From contig OX104127.1 in NCBI GenBank assembly GCA_944470555.2, positions 113,426,741-113,490,740 on the forward strand: DNA of 64,000 nt. The letters are read 5' to 3'. The DNA comes from Heterobilharzia americana. Taxonomy: Eukaryota > Platyhelminthes > Trematoda > Strigeidida > Schistosomatidae. The stretch's first letter is position 1. Each line of letters starts with the position of its first letter. The notes below the pieces were generated by a model. It ran no database searches and had not been told where the DNA came from. It was given only the letters and a program-made list of their open reading frames with translations. Made by a program: the position numbers and the translations under genes. Shown here piece by piece: positions 32,617-45,500 of the stretch.

Positions 32617-35600
32617 CTAAAAAGATGCAAGTAGATAAGTGGAAATTTATGTGTAGCAAACAAAGAATGAAAATCCAATAATAATGGAAAAAATACCCAT
32701 CAGAAGTTTTAATTTGACAAAACTTAGTGTTCACCGGACACTGAAAAGCAGGAATGATGAGCTTTGATTTTATAAATTTCTAAAGAGCAGGCAGTTGACG
32801 GAATTTTAAAGTTAGTAGTAAAAAAAGTATTAAATCAGTTCGTTTTGATAAGTTAAGCTTGATTTATTTCTTGAAGGATTTAAGTTCTTAATATCCTTGT
32901 TCAAGAAGTCTATTTACATTCAAAACGATTATTTTTCTATTATTTTAAACGCACAAAATTATATCTGAGCATCTCAAATGCATAAAGATAAAGACGGTGA
33001 TACAATATCATCATAAAGGAAAAACAAGGACATTCGAAGCATATTTTCCGTTACTTTCATGTTTGTCATAGTTAGAAAGGCATCATTCCAAAAACGTCAA
33101 CTAAGTAGAAATTCTCACAATCGAAAATAATCCATACTCTACTTGTTGTACAGTATAAACAACTCATTTCTCTGACTTCATTATACAATTAAGCAGCATT
33201 TTTCGTGTCTATCAGTAATCGCTATTACTGAGGTATAACAATTACAGTGTATAAGAAATAGAAAGCAATATTACTGAATAACATCCAGTCGAACATATTC
33301 AATATGATTCAAAAATATTCTCTTCAAAAGAAGGAATAATGAGTGAATTCATTAAAAAAGCATTTTCAAAAGTATAATATTTAAGTTACTTCTACTGCTC
33401 ATATAAATGCTCATTTAAGTTGATATTTAAAAAATGAAAACAATGAACAACTGATTTTTAACCCATTATTACAACTGTCTTACTTGCCTACTCCACACCA
33501 TGATCTTTTGAAAGGAGATGAATGTACACGAGTTGAATAGTTCCAATATGGAGCGAACAACTGTTTAGTGCTTGCATAAATTAGGGTTTTTTTAAACTAC
33601 TAACAACTAACCAGCCTCCATAAACCATTTATTGGTAACCAAATATGACATCAAAAAAATCAAGTTTTCACTTAAACAAAACCATGAAACATGAACATAA
33701 TTAGCGTTTTTATCACTTGATTTTAGTCTTCAGATACAAGAATATAAAGTCATAAAGTTAAGTAAAAATTACTGGTTCTCAAGATATCGATTTATATACT
33801 CAAATAAATATTTATTCGTTAAATATTCTCTTATCTCCTCTCATTGTTATAATTGTCAATAATATCGTCGTTATTATTCTTACTTTTTATATTCATATCT
33901 CTATATTCGTAGAAACTCAACTATTTCAATACTTTTCTTCAAACAAATCGTGATTATCATCATTATAGTTTTTATTGTTTATCTTAACCTTAGTGACAAT
34001 AATTCACTCTTAATTCTTGTTGAGAATACAAATAAAATACGTAAGTTATCGTGTGTGTTTATATTCACTTGCATATGCTTGTGTTTATATGTGCATCGGT
34101 GCGTGCGTATCAGCATGCTTCAGTACCTAGCCATATTTGTACTGATGATCAGAAATTGTGCTCACCTACTGGCTTTTGAGACAAGGAATTGTAAATCAAT
34201 AGGTGTACAAGAATGATCACAATACAAATTCATTCTTATTTTAAAGATAAAGTTGGTATATTGATTTGTGGATAGTAAGAAGAAGTTAACTGAATACCTG
34301 GTTCCTTTTGGAGAACACAACAAATTCTCTAGTGAAGTAAATATCACTTTAAGTACTTACATTTTACGCATTATTGTCTTAGATTGTGTTATAAGTGGAT
34401 TGAAATATGCAGATAAGAATATTTAGCTGAGCTACAGCCTGATCTATCCTGAGATTTCATCAGCTTCATTATCATCGCTACTTCGTATGCTTTACAGGTG
34501 TTTAGTTTCTATCTTAAAACAATACAAAGAGCCACTAACTTGGAATTCAAATTAGACTCCAGAACATATTAAGATCCATATTTTTAGCAGAATTGCTTTT
34601 TCCAGGACCTGGTGAATTTCATGTAACTTTTTATGCCGTAGAAACCAGTGGTGAGTGAAACTAGCAAAACTGTTCCAAGAGTCAGTTTACATATGGATTT
34701 TACAGAACAAAAACTGAAGGTAAGTGTCTTGCATCTCTCCACGATAACAAGTGACCCATTGGCGACGAATAATTTTGTTTCGAAGTTACTGTTTAGAGTA
34801 CTGTGACCAGGGATAATTAGATTCTTGCACATGCAAAGATTTTGTAGTAACAATTGCGAAGAAGCATTCGAGCTCACTTCTGCCTCATTTCTGCAATACA
34901 CCTTTGGACTATCTCTTACAACTCGGCATCTTATAGTGGACCACAAAATGCTTTCTCCATCTTATGAATGCTTGATCAACTTAATCTTCGCTGAATAAAG
35001 TTAATCCATTCGGCACCACCGGTCTGTCATAAACTCCAAATCACCGGGATGAATATATAAGAAGGACTTTGAAATTATCTCAAACAGGCTAGGACAGTGA
35101 ATGCACGATAGTTCACTCAGAAATATGAAACAATTAAGTCTTCTAACAGGCAGTAAAGTGCTGCACTGTAGAGAAAACAGAATTCACAAGATGACGATAA
35201 TCTGGGAAAAATGAGTGAAAGTTACTTGTTTAACATATTCTTTCTTTCCATACAGTTATAAATTTAGCAACGCTTTCTTAGTTAAATGATGTTCTGGCTT
35301 GATTATCTTCTAACGGTGTATAGTCGAAGAAGCAGGTACATGAAAAGAATGGTTTCAGAAACCTTTTATTCAAATTTTCGATTATTCATCAACACTGACG
35401 TTTTGACAACTACTTGCCCTATAATAAGTCATATTTATTTGAGATAGCATGCTGTGAAACAGTATTTCTTACCGGATAACTCCAATGAGTTTTCATGTAG
35501 GTGATAGAAAACAGATAATGGACACAAGTTTAGTAACAACAGAAAGGTGATGAAGAAAACATTGACTCTGTAATGAATTGTTGAATGTGCCACTATTGAA

Positions 35601-37280
35601 TGAATCAAATTCAGCTAGTGACTATAAAGTGAGGCAGTGTCCTATCGTCTAACATTTATTTAGCAGATGATTCATTTGAGCAAATTATCTTGATATGAAT
35701 GATCTGAGTGAATAAATCATAACTGGAGACGAATTCAATTCATTTCCCCTGACTGCGACAGTTTCAGATTACTTTTTCACTATATTAGTAGGCGGCCATG
35801 AGAAGTTTGCAATATAAGTGGATTTATAAGTTTAACTCAAAGTACAATGATGTAACGAAACTTCCTAGTGACCGCTAGTCCTTTTGCACTGTGTATGGTG
35901 AAAAGTATCTAGAGTTCCTAGTAAATGGCGATTGAGATACGTCCCAAATTCACATGATATTCACTAGTAATTACTTCAGGCAACTTTGCAACCAATGATA
36001 TCAGACGACAATATGGTGGCCTTAAACGTTACCTCTTCATACGCTTTAGTGTTATGCAATCCAAAGTATATTTCTCTGCCTTATGAAACGTACACCACCT
36101 TTCAAGCTAAGAATTAACAGATATTAGAGAGTAGAGAAAGTAAATTCGCTAATTAATATAATTTACGCATTTTATCTACGGAGAAATAGGTAACTTTTAA
36201 TAATGTTATATTTAACTACGAATGGTACGCTTCTGAAACCAATAATGAAGATATGCTTACTAAAGGTTGAAACCATTTATTGGAGGCTATTTACAACGAT
36301 GTCCTACCATGGTTATGCATATCGTTACTAGCTAGGAGCGAAATAACACCCACCTACTTATAAGATAAAAAATAATAATACGAGAGGTTTGGTGGCAGAT
36401 GGTAGGGGTCAGTCAATAAAATGCCTTTAAAAATAATTTTAGTGCTGGCTGGCACTCAGCAACAACGTGTATCCGATATCTTGGAGGGATTCATATTTCT
36501 TGTGAAGTCAAACGTATGCCACTGATTCCTGAGGTTATAAACCTCACTGTAAGGCTTTTCAGATCACGTTCGTCCTCCTGGGTAACTAAATAGTATTTAC
36601 ATTCTGATAATTAGACAGGAACCAATGTTTAAGTGGAAGTTTCACTATTCCAAGTTGATCAGAGCCCATCTGTTTACCCCCTTCTAAAATATAACACCAT
36701 ATTTAAGACATGACAGTGTCACATCATTTTGTTTGCAGGGCATTTTTTCGAAAGTGATTGACCAACTACCTTCAGTAGTGAACGACTACAGATACCGAGT
36801 TTCGCTCTATAGATGATAATGAAGGCACATGCTTAACTAGAATCTGAATGAAACGTCCTTTAAATTTAGCTTCGTCACACAAAAAGTTACTAGGTATTTT
36901 AAATGATAATACAAGAGTAATAAATATCTTCGAAAAATAAACTAAATAAATTTATTTTTTACAAATGTAAATACCGTAGGAGTTTTCTACTTGAATGGAT
37001 TGTTCAAAATACAAGAGACCTCATGTGAAACATTAAGAAGCAAACACGCCAAATCACTGAATGAAAAGTATATTAGAAGAGGTAGGTTTAAGGTATTGTC
37101 ACCAACACCATAACAAAAAGTATATCGCTGGAATAAAGGAAGAAACTGTTCACATAAACTCTCTGGGCTGGCAATCAGCTTTAAATGGTGTTTCATTAAA
37201 AATCAAAAAATTAGCTTAGTAAATTAGCCATTATTAAGATAAATACAGAAATTCATAATTAAGATAGTTGTAATTTAGAG
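32617..37280. other. intron (host gene), nothing recognised
   Basis: Part of a 15.8-kb intron, very AT-rich (about 33.0-34.0 kb especially). The 120-codon minus frame at 34584-34946 is the longest here, but it has no motif and no splice sites that fit the gene. Confidence 0.45.
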
Positions 37281-37530
37281 GTAGTATTCATCATAGACTG
37301 ACATGAGTTGGGGAACCATTTAAAATCTAGCAGGACTTGACAGCTGTTTTGTCGTAGTATGGGACTCAGCAGTACGTACCCACGACTCGGCTAGAGGTGG
37401 AACTCAGGGTCTTCAGGTCCCACGGCGAAAGCGTACTGCCATGGAGTTCCATACTAGGATGAAACAGCTTTCCAGTACTCCCAGATTTTCAATGGTTCCC
37501 CAAATGATATCAGTCTATGATGAATACTAT
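37281..37530. mobile_element. foldback element with a hammerhead-like sequence in each arm
   Basis: 37281-37374 and 37433-37530 are reverse complements at roughly 85% identity by eye, separated by 58 nt. Each arm contains a diverged hammerhead layout. In the plus arm stem I is GTACTG/CAGTAC, the stem II loop is CATACTA, the GAAA box is at 37461-37464 and the core is damaged (CCATGGAG). In the minus arm the core reads CTGAG, three bases short, and GAAA has become AAAA. Outer arm sequence (ATGATGAATACTA) is shared with one side of the 18.7-kb copy. The central 58 nt resembles the tRNA-like core at 18.7 kb with a deletion. Confidence 0.75.
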
Positions 37531-37971
37531 CTCTTAATTAAAAATCTCTATTCATTTCAAAGATAAGTAGTTATAATTTATTGATTAATGACTTCATATT
37601 TACTGAGTAATCCTACTGTACAAATAAATGAAATGACTAATGCACAGTTATCATAAGGTTATAAAGTTGATTATTTTAGTCAGAATGTTTGAATAATATT
37701 AGTCGGTGTTCATCTTTTATCGCCTATCACTATATACTTAACTTCACTTATTTAGTTTGTCCGGTTTCAAAAATGATGACCTATGTACTAAATATAATTA
37801 TTATTATTTGAAACACATGCAACATGTAACCAAAATTAAAACTATGGTAGTGGACTGAAATAATGTTTGGAGAAAAATATAAGGGGTGTAGATGATTTAT
37901 AGCTTTAGAATAGCACCAAAGTGAGACAAAATTACTATACAGACTCCTATAATTTACTCTTCGATCAGTTA

Positions 37972-37973
<2 letters not shown>

Positions 37974-38015
<42 letters not shown>
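37974..38015. repeat. (AT)n microsatellite, about 21 units
   Basis: Uninterrupted AT dinucleotides, 42 nt. Confidence 0.95.
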
Positions 38016-38017
<2 letters not shown>

Positions 38018-38524
38018 TTAAAAGACCATGTTAATATTCTGATTATTTTCTTGATACCAATTCATTTCAGTGGAATCTCTAAGGAATAGTCACTGATAGT
38101 TGATAGGGAAATCATAGAACCTACAACATTCTATAACTAGAAAAGAGTGTTCACATTTTATCATTTTAACAAACTAGCATGTCAAATGGCTGAAAACAAC
38201 AAATAGTTTAGGTTGGTCTTTTTAACATTAGTTTATCAAAACCATTAGGTTAACTGATAGGTGTATTAATAATTAACTGAAATAATCCTATCCTAAATCG
38301 ACTGATGCCAAGTTTCCTTCGTCAATCTAGAGTACCAAAGGTGAACTCAGATCTTAGTCACGTCTTTAGCATTCCTACATCAAGAATAAGATCCAGAGAA
38401 CTTTGATTTGTTGAAAATAGGGATAAACAAAGTGAGTTTCATTCACAGATGTACTGACAACCTATCTGATACAATAAATATACCTTGAATCAGATGCTGA
38501 AAGTTTGCAGCTTAACCTATGATG

Positions 38525-38535
38525 ACTGTCACTAT
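38525..38535. repeat. target-site duplication, left copy (RTE copy B)
   Basis: ACTGTCACTAT, repeated exactly at 41602-41612 beyond the 5' end of RTE copy B. Confidence 0.85.
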
Positions 38536-41500
38536 TGTATTATTAGTCCATTGTGTTCCTAATGGAATATTCGGCTTCAGTAGCACGTCTCCATTGCACT
38601 CTCTTCTCTGAAATCTTTTGAGCCTGGTTCCACGATAGCCCAGAAGCTCTCATTTACTCCTCACACAACCTCCTCCATGTCACCCTCGGACGTCCAACTC
38701 ATCGCTTCCCGTGGGGATTCCACTCGAGGGCCTGACGCGTGATGTCCTCAGTCGGCCTTCTCAGTGCATGGCCAATCCATCTCCACTTCCTCCCGCATAT
38801 TTGTTGGGTGATAGGTTCTTGGTTGGTTCGTTCCCAGAGTTCGTTGTTGCTTATTCTTTCTGGCCATCTGATCTTCAGTAGCGAGCCAGCGTAAGCAGTT
38901 GTTGATGAATGTCTGTAGTTTATTGGAAATACCTTTCGTGACGCGCCAAGTCTCTGAACCATACACAAGCACTGACTTGACGTTGGTGTTGAAAATCCGT
39001 ATCTTGTTCCGCATGCTGAGTGCAGAAGATCTCCACACTGGTTTCAGGCTAATGAACACCTGTCTTGCTTTTCCGATTCTGACTTTGACGTCTTCGTCTG
39101 TGCCTGTGGCGCCTGTAGTTGAAACAGTGCTTCCTAGATAAGTGAAGGAGGTTATTTCCTTTAAGTTTCTCCCGTTGATGGTGATGGTGATTGGAGTTTG
39201 TTGTTGTTGTTGATGGTGGTGGTGCGGTATCTTCATCACCTCTACCTCTGTCTTCTCTACGTTCACTTGAAGTCCCTTCTTCGCCGCCCTGCCTCTTCTG
39301 TCAACTTGTTGAATTTTGCCTGTAGATCTTCGAGTTTGTGTGACATTAGATATAAGTAATCGTTGGTGAAATCTTAATCTTCCAGAATCTTTTTCTCGCT
39401 GCGGCGTTTCCCTCACTTCTCGCTCCTCAGTATTTGTTGCAAGATCCAATGCAGTCAACTATAATCAGGAATATCAAGGGTAATAGTAGACAGCCTTGTT
39501 TCACTCCTGTCTTCACTTTACTTCAAAAGCATCAGTGAGCTTCCCATTGTGAATTACTTGGCATGTGGCATCTTCATATAGTTGTTGAATGAGGCGGATA
39601 AAGGTTTGCGGTACTCCGTAGTAATGAAGCGGTTTCCAAATTACTTCTCGGTCGACGCTGTCAAAGGCCTTCTCAAAGTCGATGAAGTTGAGGTCGAGAG
39701 CTGATTGCCATTCTATGCTCTGTTTTATGATGATGCGTAGTGTAGCGTCGCAATTTGGTCTGCACATGATTTGTACTTCCTGAAGCCTGCCAGCCTGCCT
39801 GTTCCGGTCGTAGTTTTGAATCCAGTGCATCTTTAGCCTCTCCAGGATGGTGCGGCTTAATATTTTACTTGCTCCAAGTGGACAGGAGAGTGATTCCGCA
39901 CCAGTTCTTGCAAACACTGAGGTCTCCTTTCTTCGTGAGTTTGACTAGGTAACCCTTCTTCCAATCATTGGCCAGGTACCTTCTCTTCCTTCCACGCCTT
40001 CTGCAATAGTGGTGTGAGCATGTCGACTGTTGTCTCTGCATCTGTTCTCAGTGCTTCTGGCGGTATTCCATCTGGTCCTGCTGCTTTCCCACATTTCAGT
40101 AGCTTTATGGCTTTCAGGACTTCCATTTTCGTTGGGGGATTTATGTTCACTTGTAATTCAGCGGCTGCAGGTGGTATTTCTGGACGAAGTGCAGGTGGTG
40201 GTGGTGGTCGATTCAAGAGCTTTTTGAAGTGGTCGGCCCATTGTTTCCTTTGTTTCTCTTCTTTCGTAATTAAATTTCCTTCTTCATCTTTTATTGGTTT
40301 CATCTGTGTTGATCTCTTCCCTGATAGCAACCTGGTTATTTGATACAATGTCGTCAGGTCTATCCTACCAGCAGCCTATTCTGCTTCACTTACCAGTGTG
40401 TCGTAGAAGTGTCTTTTGTCTTTGCGTGCACTCTTCTTCACTTCTTTCTCCAGTGTAGTGTTTTATACATTGTACTCAGTTCCTCTTGTCGTTGAGCATC
40501 CTTGCACTGGTTTATCTTCTGCTTCACCATCCTCCTCTCCGCTATCAGCTTCCAGGTATCCGTCGAGATCCATTCCTTGTCTTCTTTCTTCTTCCTTCCT
40601 AATACTGTTGTGCAGGTTTCTTTCCACATAGCTTTCAAAGACTTCCAGTGTTCATGCACACAGGTTTCTTCAGGGATGTTCCTCGATGTCTCCCATTTTG
40701 TCTTGATGGTTGCCTTGAAGATCTCCTTTGTAGTTTCATCCTTCAGTTTCCGAGTGTTGTACTTGAATTGAGGTCTATCACCAGCTTCCTTGAAGGCTTT
40801 TAACTTGATTTGGAAGGTTCCTTGCACTAGATAGTGGTCTGAACCTACATCTGCTCCTCTTCTTGACCTTGTGTTAAGTAGACTGCGTCTCGCCCATTAG
40901 AATTTTGATATCACCAACTGAGGTCTTGTCCAGTGTTGATTGAAGTTGTCTGTAGAATTCCTCCTTCTTCTCTTTATCTGCATTATTTATAGGTATATAG
41001 CATGGCATTGTACGATTGTGATTTTCCGTCCTTTTGAGTTGAATGTTGCTATCATGATCCTGAAGGGGATTGCCTTCCACTGCATGAGAGCCTTTGATGC
41101 TCTTGTGAGGGGGACATCATGATAGCCACTGCAAAAACTCAGTGTGCTCGTGGTTGTTGTATGGTTGACCGGAGTAGATTATTGATTCTCCAGTTGACAG
41201 TTTGGAGAGTCCACTTCCATTCCATCTGCTTTCGAAAATTCCTAACACTTAAGTGCGATACGTTCGCATCTCGTTTGCAATCTGGGCAGCCTTACTGGGT
41301 TCAAACATGGTGCGGACATTCCATGTCCCCACGTTTACTTTCGCTTTCATCGAGAGAAGAGAAGACACATGGGGTAATTGGCTTCCCGAAGGCTTTCACC
41401 AACTGGCGTCATTTCGCCTCTCCGAATCCAGCGAGGAATTATTTTGTTTTTATTTTTTATACATCGTTTGTGCTTTGAAATTTCTTTAACGATTTGATTT

Positions 41501-41601
41501 GTTTTCCGGGGTATGGCTGCTAGCCGTATGTCTAACCTTCCTTCTTTACCCGGGCTTAGGACCGGCTAGTCACTAGTGAACTAGTTAGCCAGGCGAGGTT
41601 T
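38536..41601 (-). mobile_element. RTE copy B, both ends present, internally damaged
   Basis: Minus-strand copy of the same family as copy A, with 5' end at 41601 and a short TAATAAT-type tail at 38538-38546. It is flanked by an 11-bp target duplication. Coding stretches are close to copy A (for example 40438-40827). Three kinds of damage are visible. About 233 bp of the endonuclease is missing at about 40894, where copy A 1158-1390 should be. A 4-bp insertion near 40451 breaks the frame. Several frameshifts fall between RT motifs B and C, where FADD has become FTND. It lies in an intron in the same direction as the host gene. Confidence 0.92.
38748..40827 (-). pseudogene. broken endonuclease / reverse transcriptase frame of RTE copy B
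   Basis: Readable pieces in order on the minus strand: endonuclease-RT linker (40438-40827, KEDKEWISTDTWKLI), N-terminal RT (39965-40348, KCGKAAGPDGIPPEAL), palm (39513-39917, FIDFEKAFDSVDRE) and C-terminal region (38748-39250, with a His4-Gln5 run and [10 protein letters not shown]). They are in different frames, so no full protein can be made. The replaced Asp in motif C and the missing endonuclease core would inactivate it in any case. Confidence 0.85.
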
Positions 41602-41612
41602 ACTGTCACTAT
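41602..41612. repeat. target-site duplication, right copy (RTE copy B)
   Basis: Exact repeat of 38525-38535, next to the 5' end of RTE copy B. Confidence 0.85.
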
Positions 41613-42259
41613 AACCATAAGTATTGCTACGTGTAGAAAATATCTGAACTGAACTAAGTTTGTTATTTACCTCTCTTTCTTGTCCATATATGAACTCAAC
41701 TGAAAATGAAACTAACACAACCAAGAAGTGATTCGCAATTACAATCAACTAATACATACGAGTCACACATGTAGGCTGATTTTAGACTTTTTCTTTTAGT
41801 AATGAATATTATCCCTGTAGATTGGTATCTTGGTAGAGGCTTTTATTGGGTTCCGTCTGATCAGTGGGTGATATTGAAGATGAACTTTGCTCATATAACA
41901 AAGTAATGTGTTTAGTAAATAGAAAACCTTTTAAATTATGCAAATGACTGATTATTTCATGTTCAAGTTGTATATAGGTAAGCTGCGTTATTTGAGAGTC
42001 ATTTGCATACCATAATTTGACAGCTTTCACATGGATTCAAACTGTCATCTCAGTGAAGAAATTGGTTTTCATCCTTATTCAGCAAAATTTTAGTCGTTGA
42101 TTATTGCTAATAGTTTATCCTTTAGATCATAAGTCGGTTGAAAGGTTTGCGGTATCATGGAACAACAGAATTAACAACATATATCTACAAAGAATATTTT
42201 TATTGTTTTCCTAATTTGTACCGATCATTGGGTTTGAATTGTCCAGCCCATTTGTTAAC

Positions 42260-42272
42260 TACTAGTTATCTT
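42260..42272. repeat. target-site duplication, left copy (SINE)
   Basis: TACTAGTTATCTT, repeated exactly at 42557-42569. Confidence 0.85.
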
Positions 42273-42556
42273 TATGTATAGTAATGATGAGCAGTGGCTA
42301 GCAGTGGAATCCAAGATGTGCGTTCCGTCCTATTTGGGACTCGTCAGCTGGATGTACCTGCCTCCTAGTGAGTGATATTGTTCCCACCGGGACTAGGATT
42401 CGGTAGCGATCGCTTGAAACGCAAGAGCGTTATCCACTACACCACCGAGCCATCATTACTATACATAATTGAAACACACCCAATATTGAGGCATCCGCAC
42501 AGAAGCCTATATGCCAACAGAGACTGATCAATTCGGTCCAATCAACGACCGTGTAA
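42273..42556 (-). mobile_element. Sm-alpha-type SINE, complete, with hammerhead
   Basis: 284-bp minus-strand SINE between perfect 13-bp direct repeats. In element order it has about 100 nt of head sequence, a tRNA-like promoter, a hammerhead sequence (42301-42354) and a short tail ending in ATCATTACTATACATAAA. The promoter's A-box-like TGGTGTAGTGG is at about 42434-42444, and the degenerate B-box CCGAATCC is at about 42393-42400. The tail's TAGTAATGATG motif also occurs inverted just before the tRNA-like part. The layout fits the schistosome Sm-alpha retroposon. It encodes no protein, so mobilisation would depend on a LINE. Confidence 0.82.
42301..42354 (-). ncRNA. hammerhead ribozyme sequence in the SINE, one core base changed
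   Basis: The minus strand reads stem I CATCCAG, core CTGACGAG (42340-42347), stem II GTCC/GGAC around AAATAG, then GGAA where the family has GAAA (42323-42326). Next come a short stem III, a cleavage-position C, and the returning stem I strand TTGGATTCC. All helices can form. The only visible core defect is the second base of GAAA (A to G, position A13), which is expected to abolish or strongly lower self-cleavage. Confidence 0.8.
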
Positions 42557-42569
42557 TACTAGTTATCTT
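42557..42569. repeat. target-site duplication, right copy (SINE)
   Basis: Exact repeat of 42260-42272. Confidence 0.85.
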
Positions 42570-45500
42570 GTTAAAACTGCTAGGAAAGACGATGAAACAA
42601 AAACTCATCTAATCCTTTTTACTTAAGTCATCAAACCGACAATAAAACTAGTAAAATCTTTGTATCCTTCAATATTTTTTTTTAAATTTTAGAATGATAG
42701 CAAAAATTATTAATACTAAAAACCAATGTAAGTAATTTTCATCTCTGCCAAGTATGTTACCGTAGAAAACATATAAATTGTAATGATTATTCCTAAAAAA
42801 ATTTTCTTCACCTATCAATATAAACATTTGAATTTAACAAGAAAGATTGGAAATTTCATTATATCTCCTATTGTTAACTAGCACAGAAACGTAAAATAAT
42901 AAAAAGTTAATCAGATGCATACTTTTTTTATTTTTATAAAAAACACTGATATACTACAAGAAGCAAGTTAATGATTATTTTACTTCACACGTGACCATCA
43001 TGACGTTTTGCAGTCATTAAAAGTTATAATAAAAGCTTTGCGTAATTAGTTCCTTAAAGACTACAATGATGAAATCAGTCTATGCATAAAATTTAGAAGA
43101 TAATTACTCTTTGTCGAGTGATCTTGGTTTCCACTTAATAAAATTATTTAATCAAGTACACTGTGTTTTTTTTCTAAAACATATTATTTCTGTTGTTCTT
43201 ACACGTGAATACTTAGATGATGCTTGACCCATTTGACAATAATAGGAATAAGACTATTGTTTAGAATATCTACGCAACTTGTCTAATAAGTTCGTATGTT
43301 GACTTTATTTTCTCAAAAAGACTTATGGTGTAAATGCCAAAACAAGTGACTTGATATTATACTGCCCTAGTTCTGTTAATCGATGATAAAATGTAACTGG
43401 TAGGACGGTAAAATACTGAAAATGGATTTGTTAGCTGGAGGTATTTTAATTTGTGAGGAGAGCCTATTATGCAGTTTCTGATCTTGGTTTACTCAGTTTT
43501 GAATGCTTGTAAGGCAAATAGTGTTCTCAATTGCCTGATTGACACGTGCTAAAGATAAAATCCTCAATCTACAATAACTTTCTACTTAAACCTGAAAAGT
43601 GAGCGGAGAACTTAAAAGAACCATTATGCAATTCTAGCAGAAATCACTATATATAAAAACACTTAATCAGTTCAAACGATCATATTAGTTATTTGAATTC
43701 CTGTTTTACCAATGAATATCGAGCGTAATGAGATGTTTATATGGATAACCCCTCTGAATTTAAAATAACTTCTGATTGTGGTTCCATCACCATCAATCTA
43801 TTTTATTCAACCTAAAGGTAAACTATGTGAGGGCATCACAATGTAAAACTCGGTTTACGACAATTTAACCTCTTGTATTATTTTAGGTGTTCCAGACTAC
43901 ACATGAGTTTTTCATCATTAAATAAGTGATTTAAGTTTCAGTTACCATTTGATGAACATTTTGTGTACAGTTGAAAGTACTCTACAACTGAAGGTTTTCA
44001 TTTCAAGTATCGTTTGAAGCATAAGTTAAACTTATCGTTTAAGAAGCTTGCACTTAGAAGCAAATAGATGTAAAAACCATAAACATAACTTCATCGTTCC
44101 AAAGAGTCAGTTAACTGGGACTTCTGGACCATGTGCATCTGATATATGCTTATAAAGCTAAACAGAAAAGGTATTCGGTGTATGATTCAGATTTGTAGTT
44201 AAGAGGCTGAATTTGCATGCTGACAGGTTTCTTGGGGCTATTTATGAAACCTTTTGTGTTGATGATTTCCCTGTAGAAGCTCAAACTACACTTCCAGACG
44301 AAACGTTAGAATTTTTTATGTCAAGCACATCAGGATTTCCATCAGCTAATATATAGAAATCGGATGAAAGATTTTTGAGTATTGACGTTTACAGATCATT
44401 TTTTAGCCTGAGGTCTCCTTGGAATTCACTAAGTGTCTCACTTCCACTTTTTCCGTCAGTAAATAAATTACAAGCGATTTAGAAACATGCTCTTTTTGAT
44501 TTTCAGGAAGTATCTTATTTGACTGGCATACAAATGAACAGAAATGGTTACGGAGAGCAAACTTTTTCACTAATTGACGGGTTAGCAGCTTAAATTTACT
44601 TTACATACCTTATAAATTAGAATAATAATTGGCAACTTGTTCAGCACTAAGACTTCTTTGTCTTGTAAAGAAATGGATGAAGATATTTTGGATTACGTCT
44701 TGTGTCTAATAAAATATGTAAAACCAGCATCACATTTGTTCTAGTAGACCAACTAAATTTACAAGTAATAAGGATCTGAATACAATGGTATTAGTTACTT
44801 CGGTTACACAACTATCATCGGTTTCACATATCACATGATAATTTACCATGCAGTTGGATTAGTGTCAAAGAATAATTAAAAAGAGCAGATGGTTAATGAT
44901 TAAAACATATGGGAAGAAAGATTTCAGTTATTCAGTGGTCGCTTTCTTATGAGTCTGCTTCATCGTACTGTTTGCAATGTCTTTGGAAACCGATTTACAG
45001 TAATTTTATTGTGGTGTTCAATCGCGCCAGTGCTAGTAATAGTAACAGCATTAGCATAAATGGTAGCTTCAGCAGGATAGGATGATACAGTTGCGAATGA
45101 TTTTTAAATTGCGCGGTACACATTGACATTTCTTACGGCTGAGTAGTGTTACAACTCCTCAACAAGGTTTCAACTTGGCCTCAAATTAGCCAAATGATTG
45201 TCTGGTGTTTAGCTCATTCTCATCTGGTTAGCGAAACCTACGGATAAGCCTTAGTGGTTTCTATCTACTTAAGTTGCTCAGCAGTAGTATCTTTTGCTAG
45301 ATCCATTAGAGGCATGGAAAAGACAAGGAGTACCACTAATACTGAACTTTTAATGTTACACTTCCCACGTGAGTTAATAGGTTTCTTAAATCCTTTCCGA
45401 CTAATTAACTATTCTGACCTCCTCAGTAGGACCCATATGAGCCAATTCTTTGACATTCCGTAATTTCTCTTCCAATTTATGTATATGACATTTGGGGAAA

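Noticed and set aside
34584..34946. 120-codon minus-strand open frame in the largest intron
   Set aside because: No recognisable motif, composition like surrounding DNA, and no splice sites in phase with the host gene.
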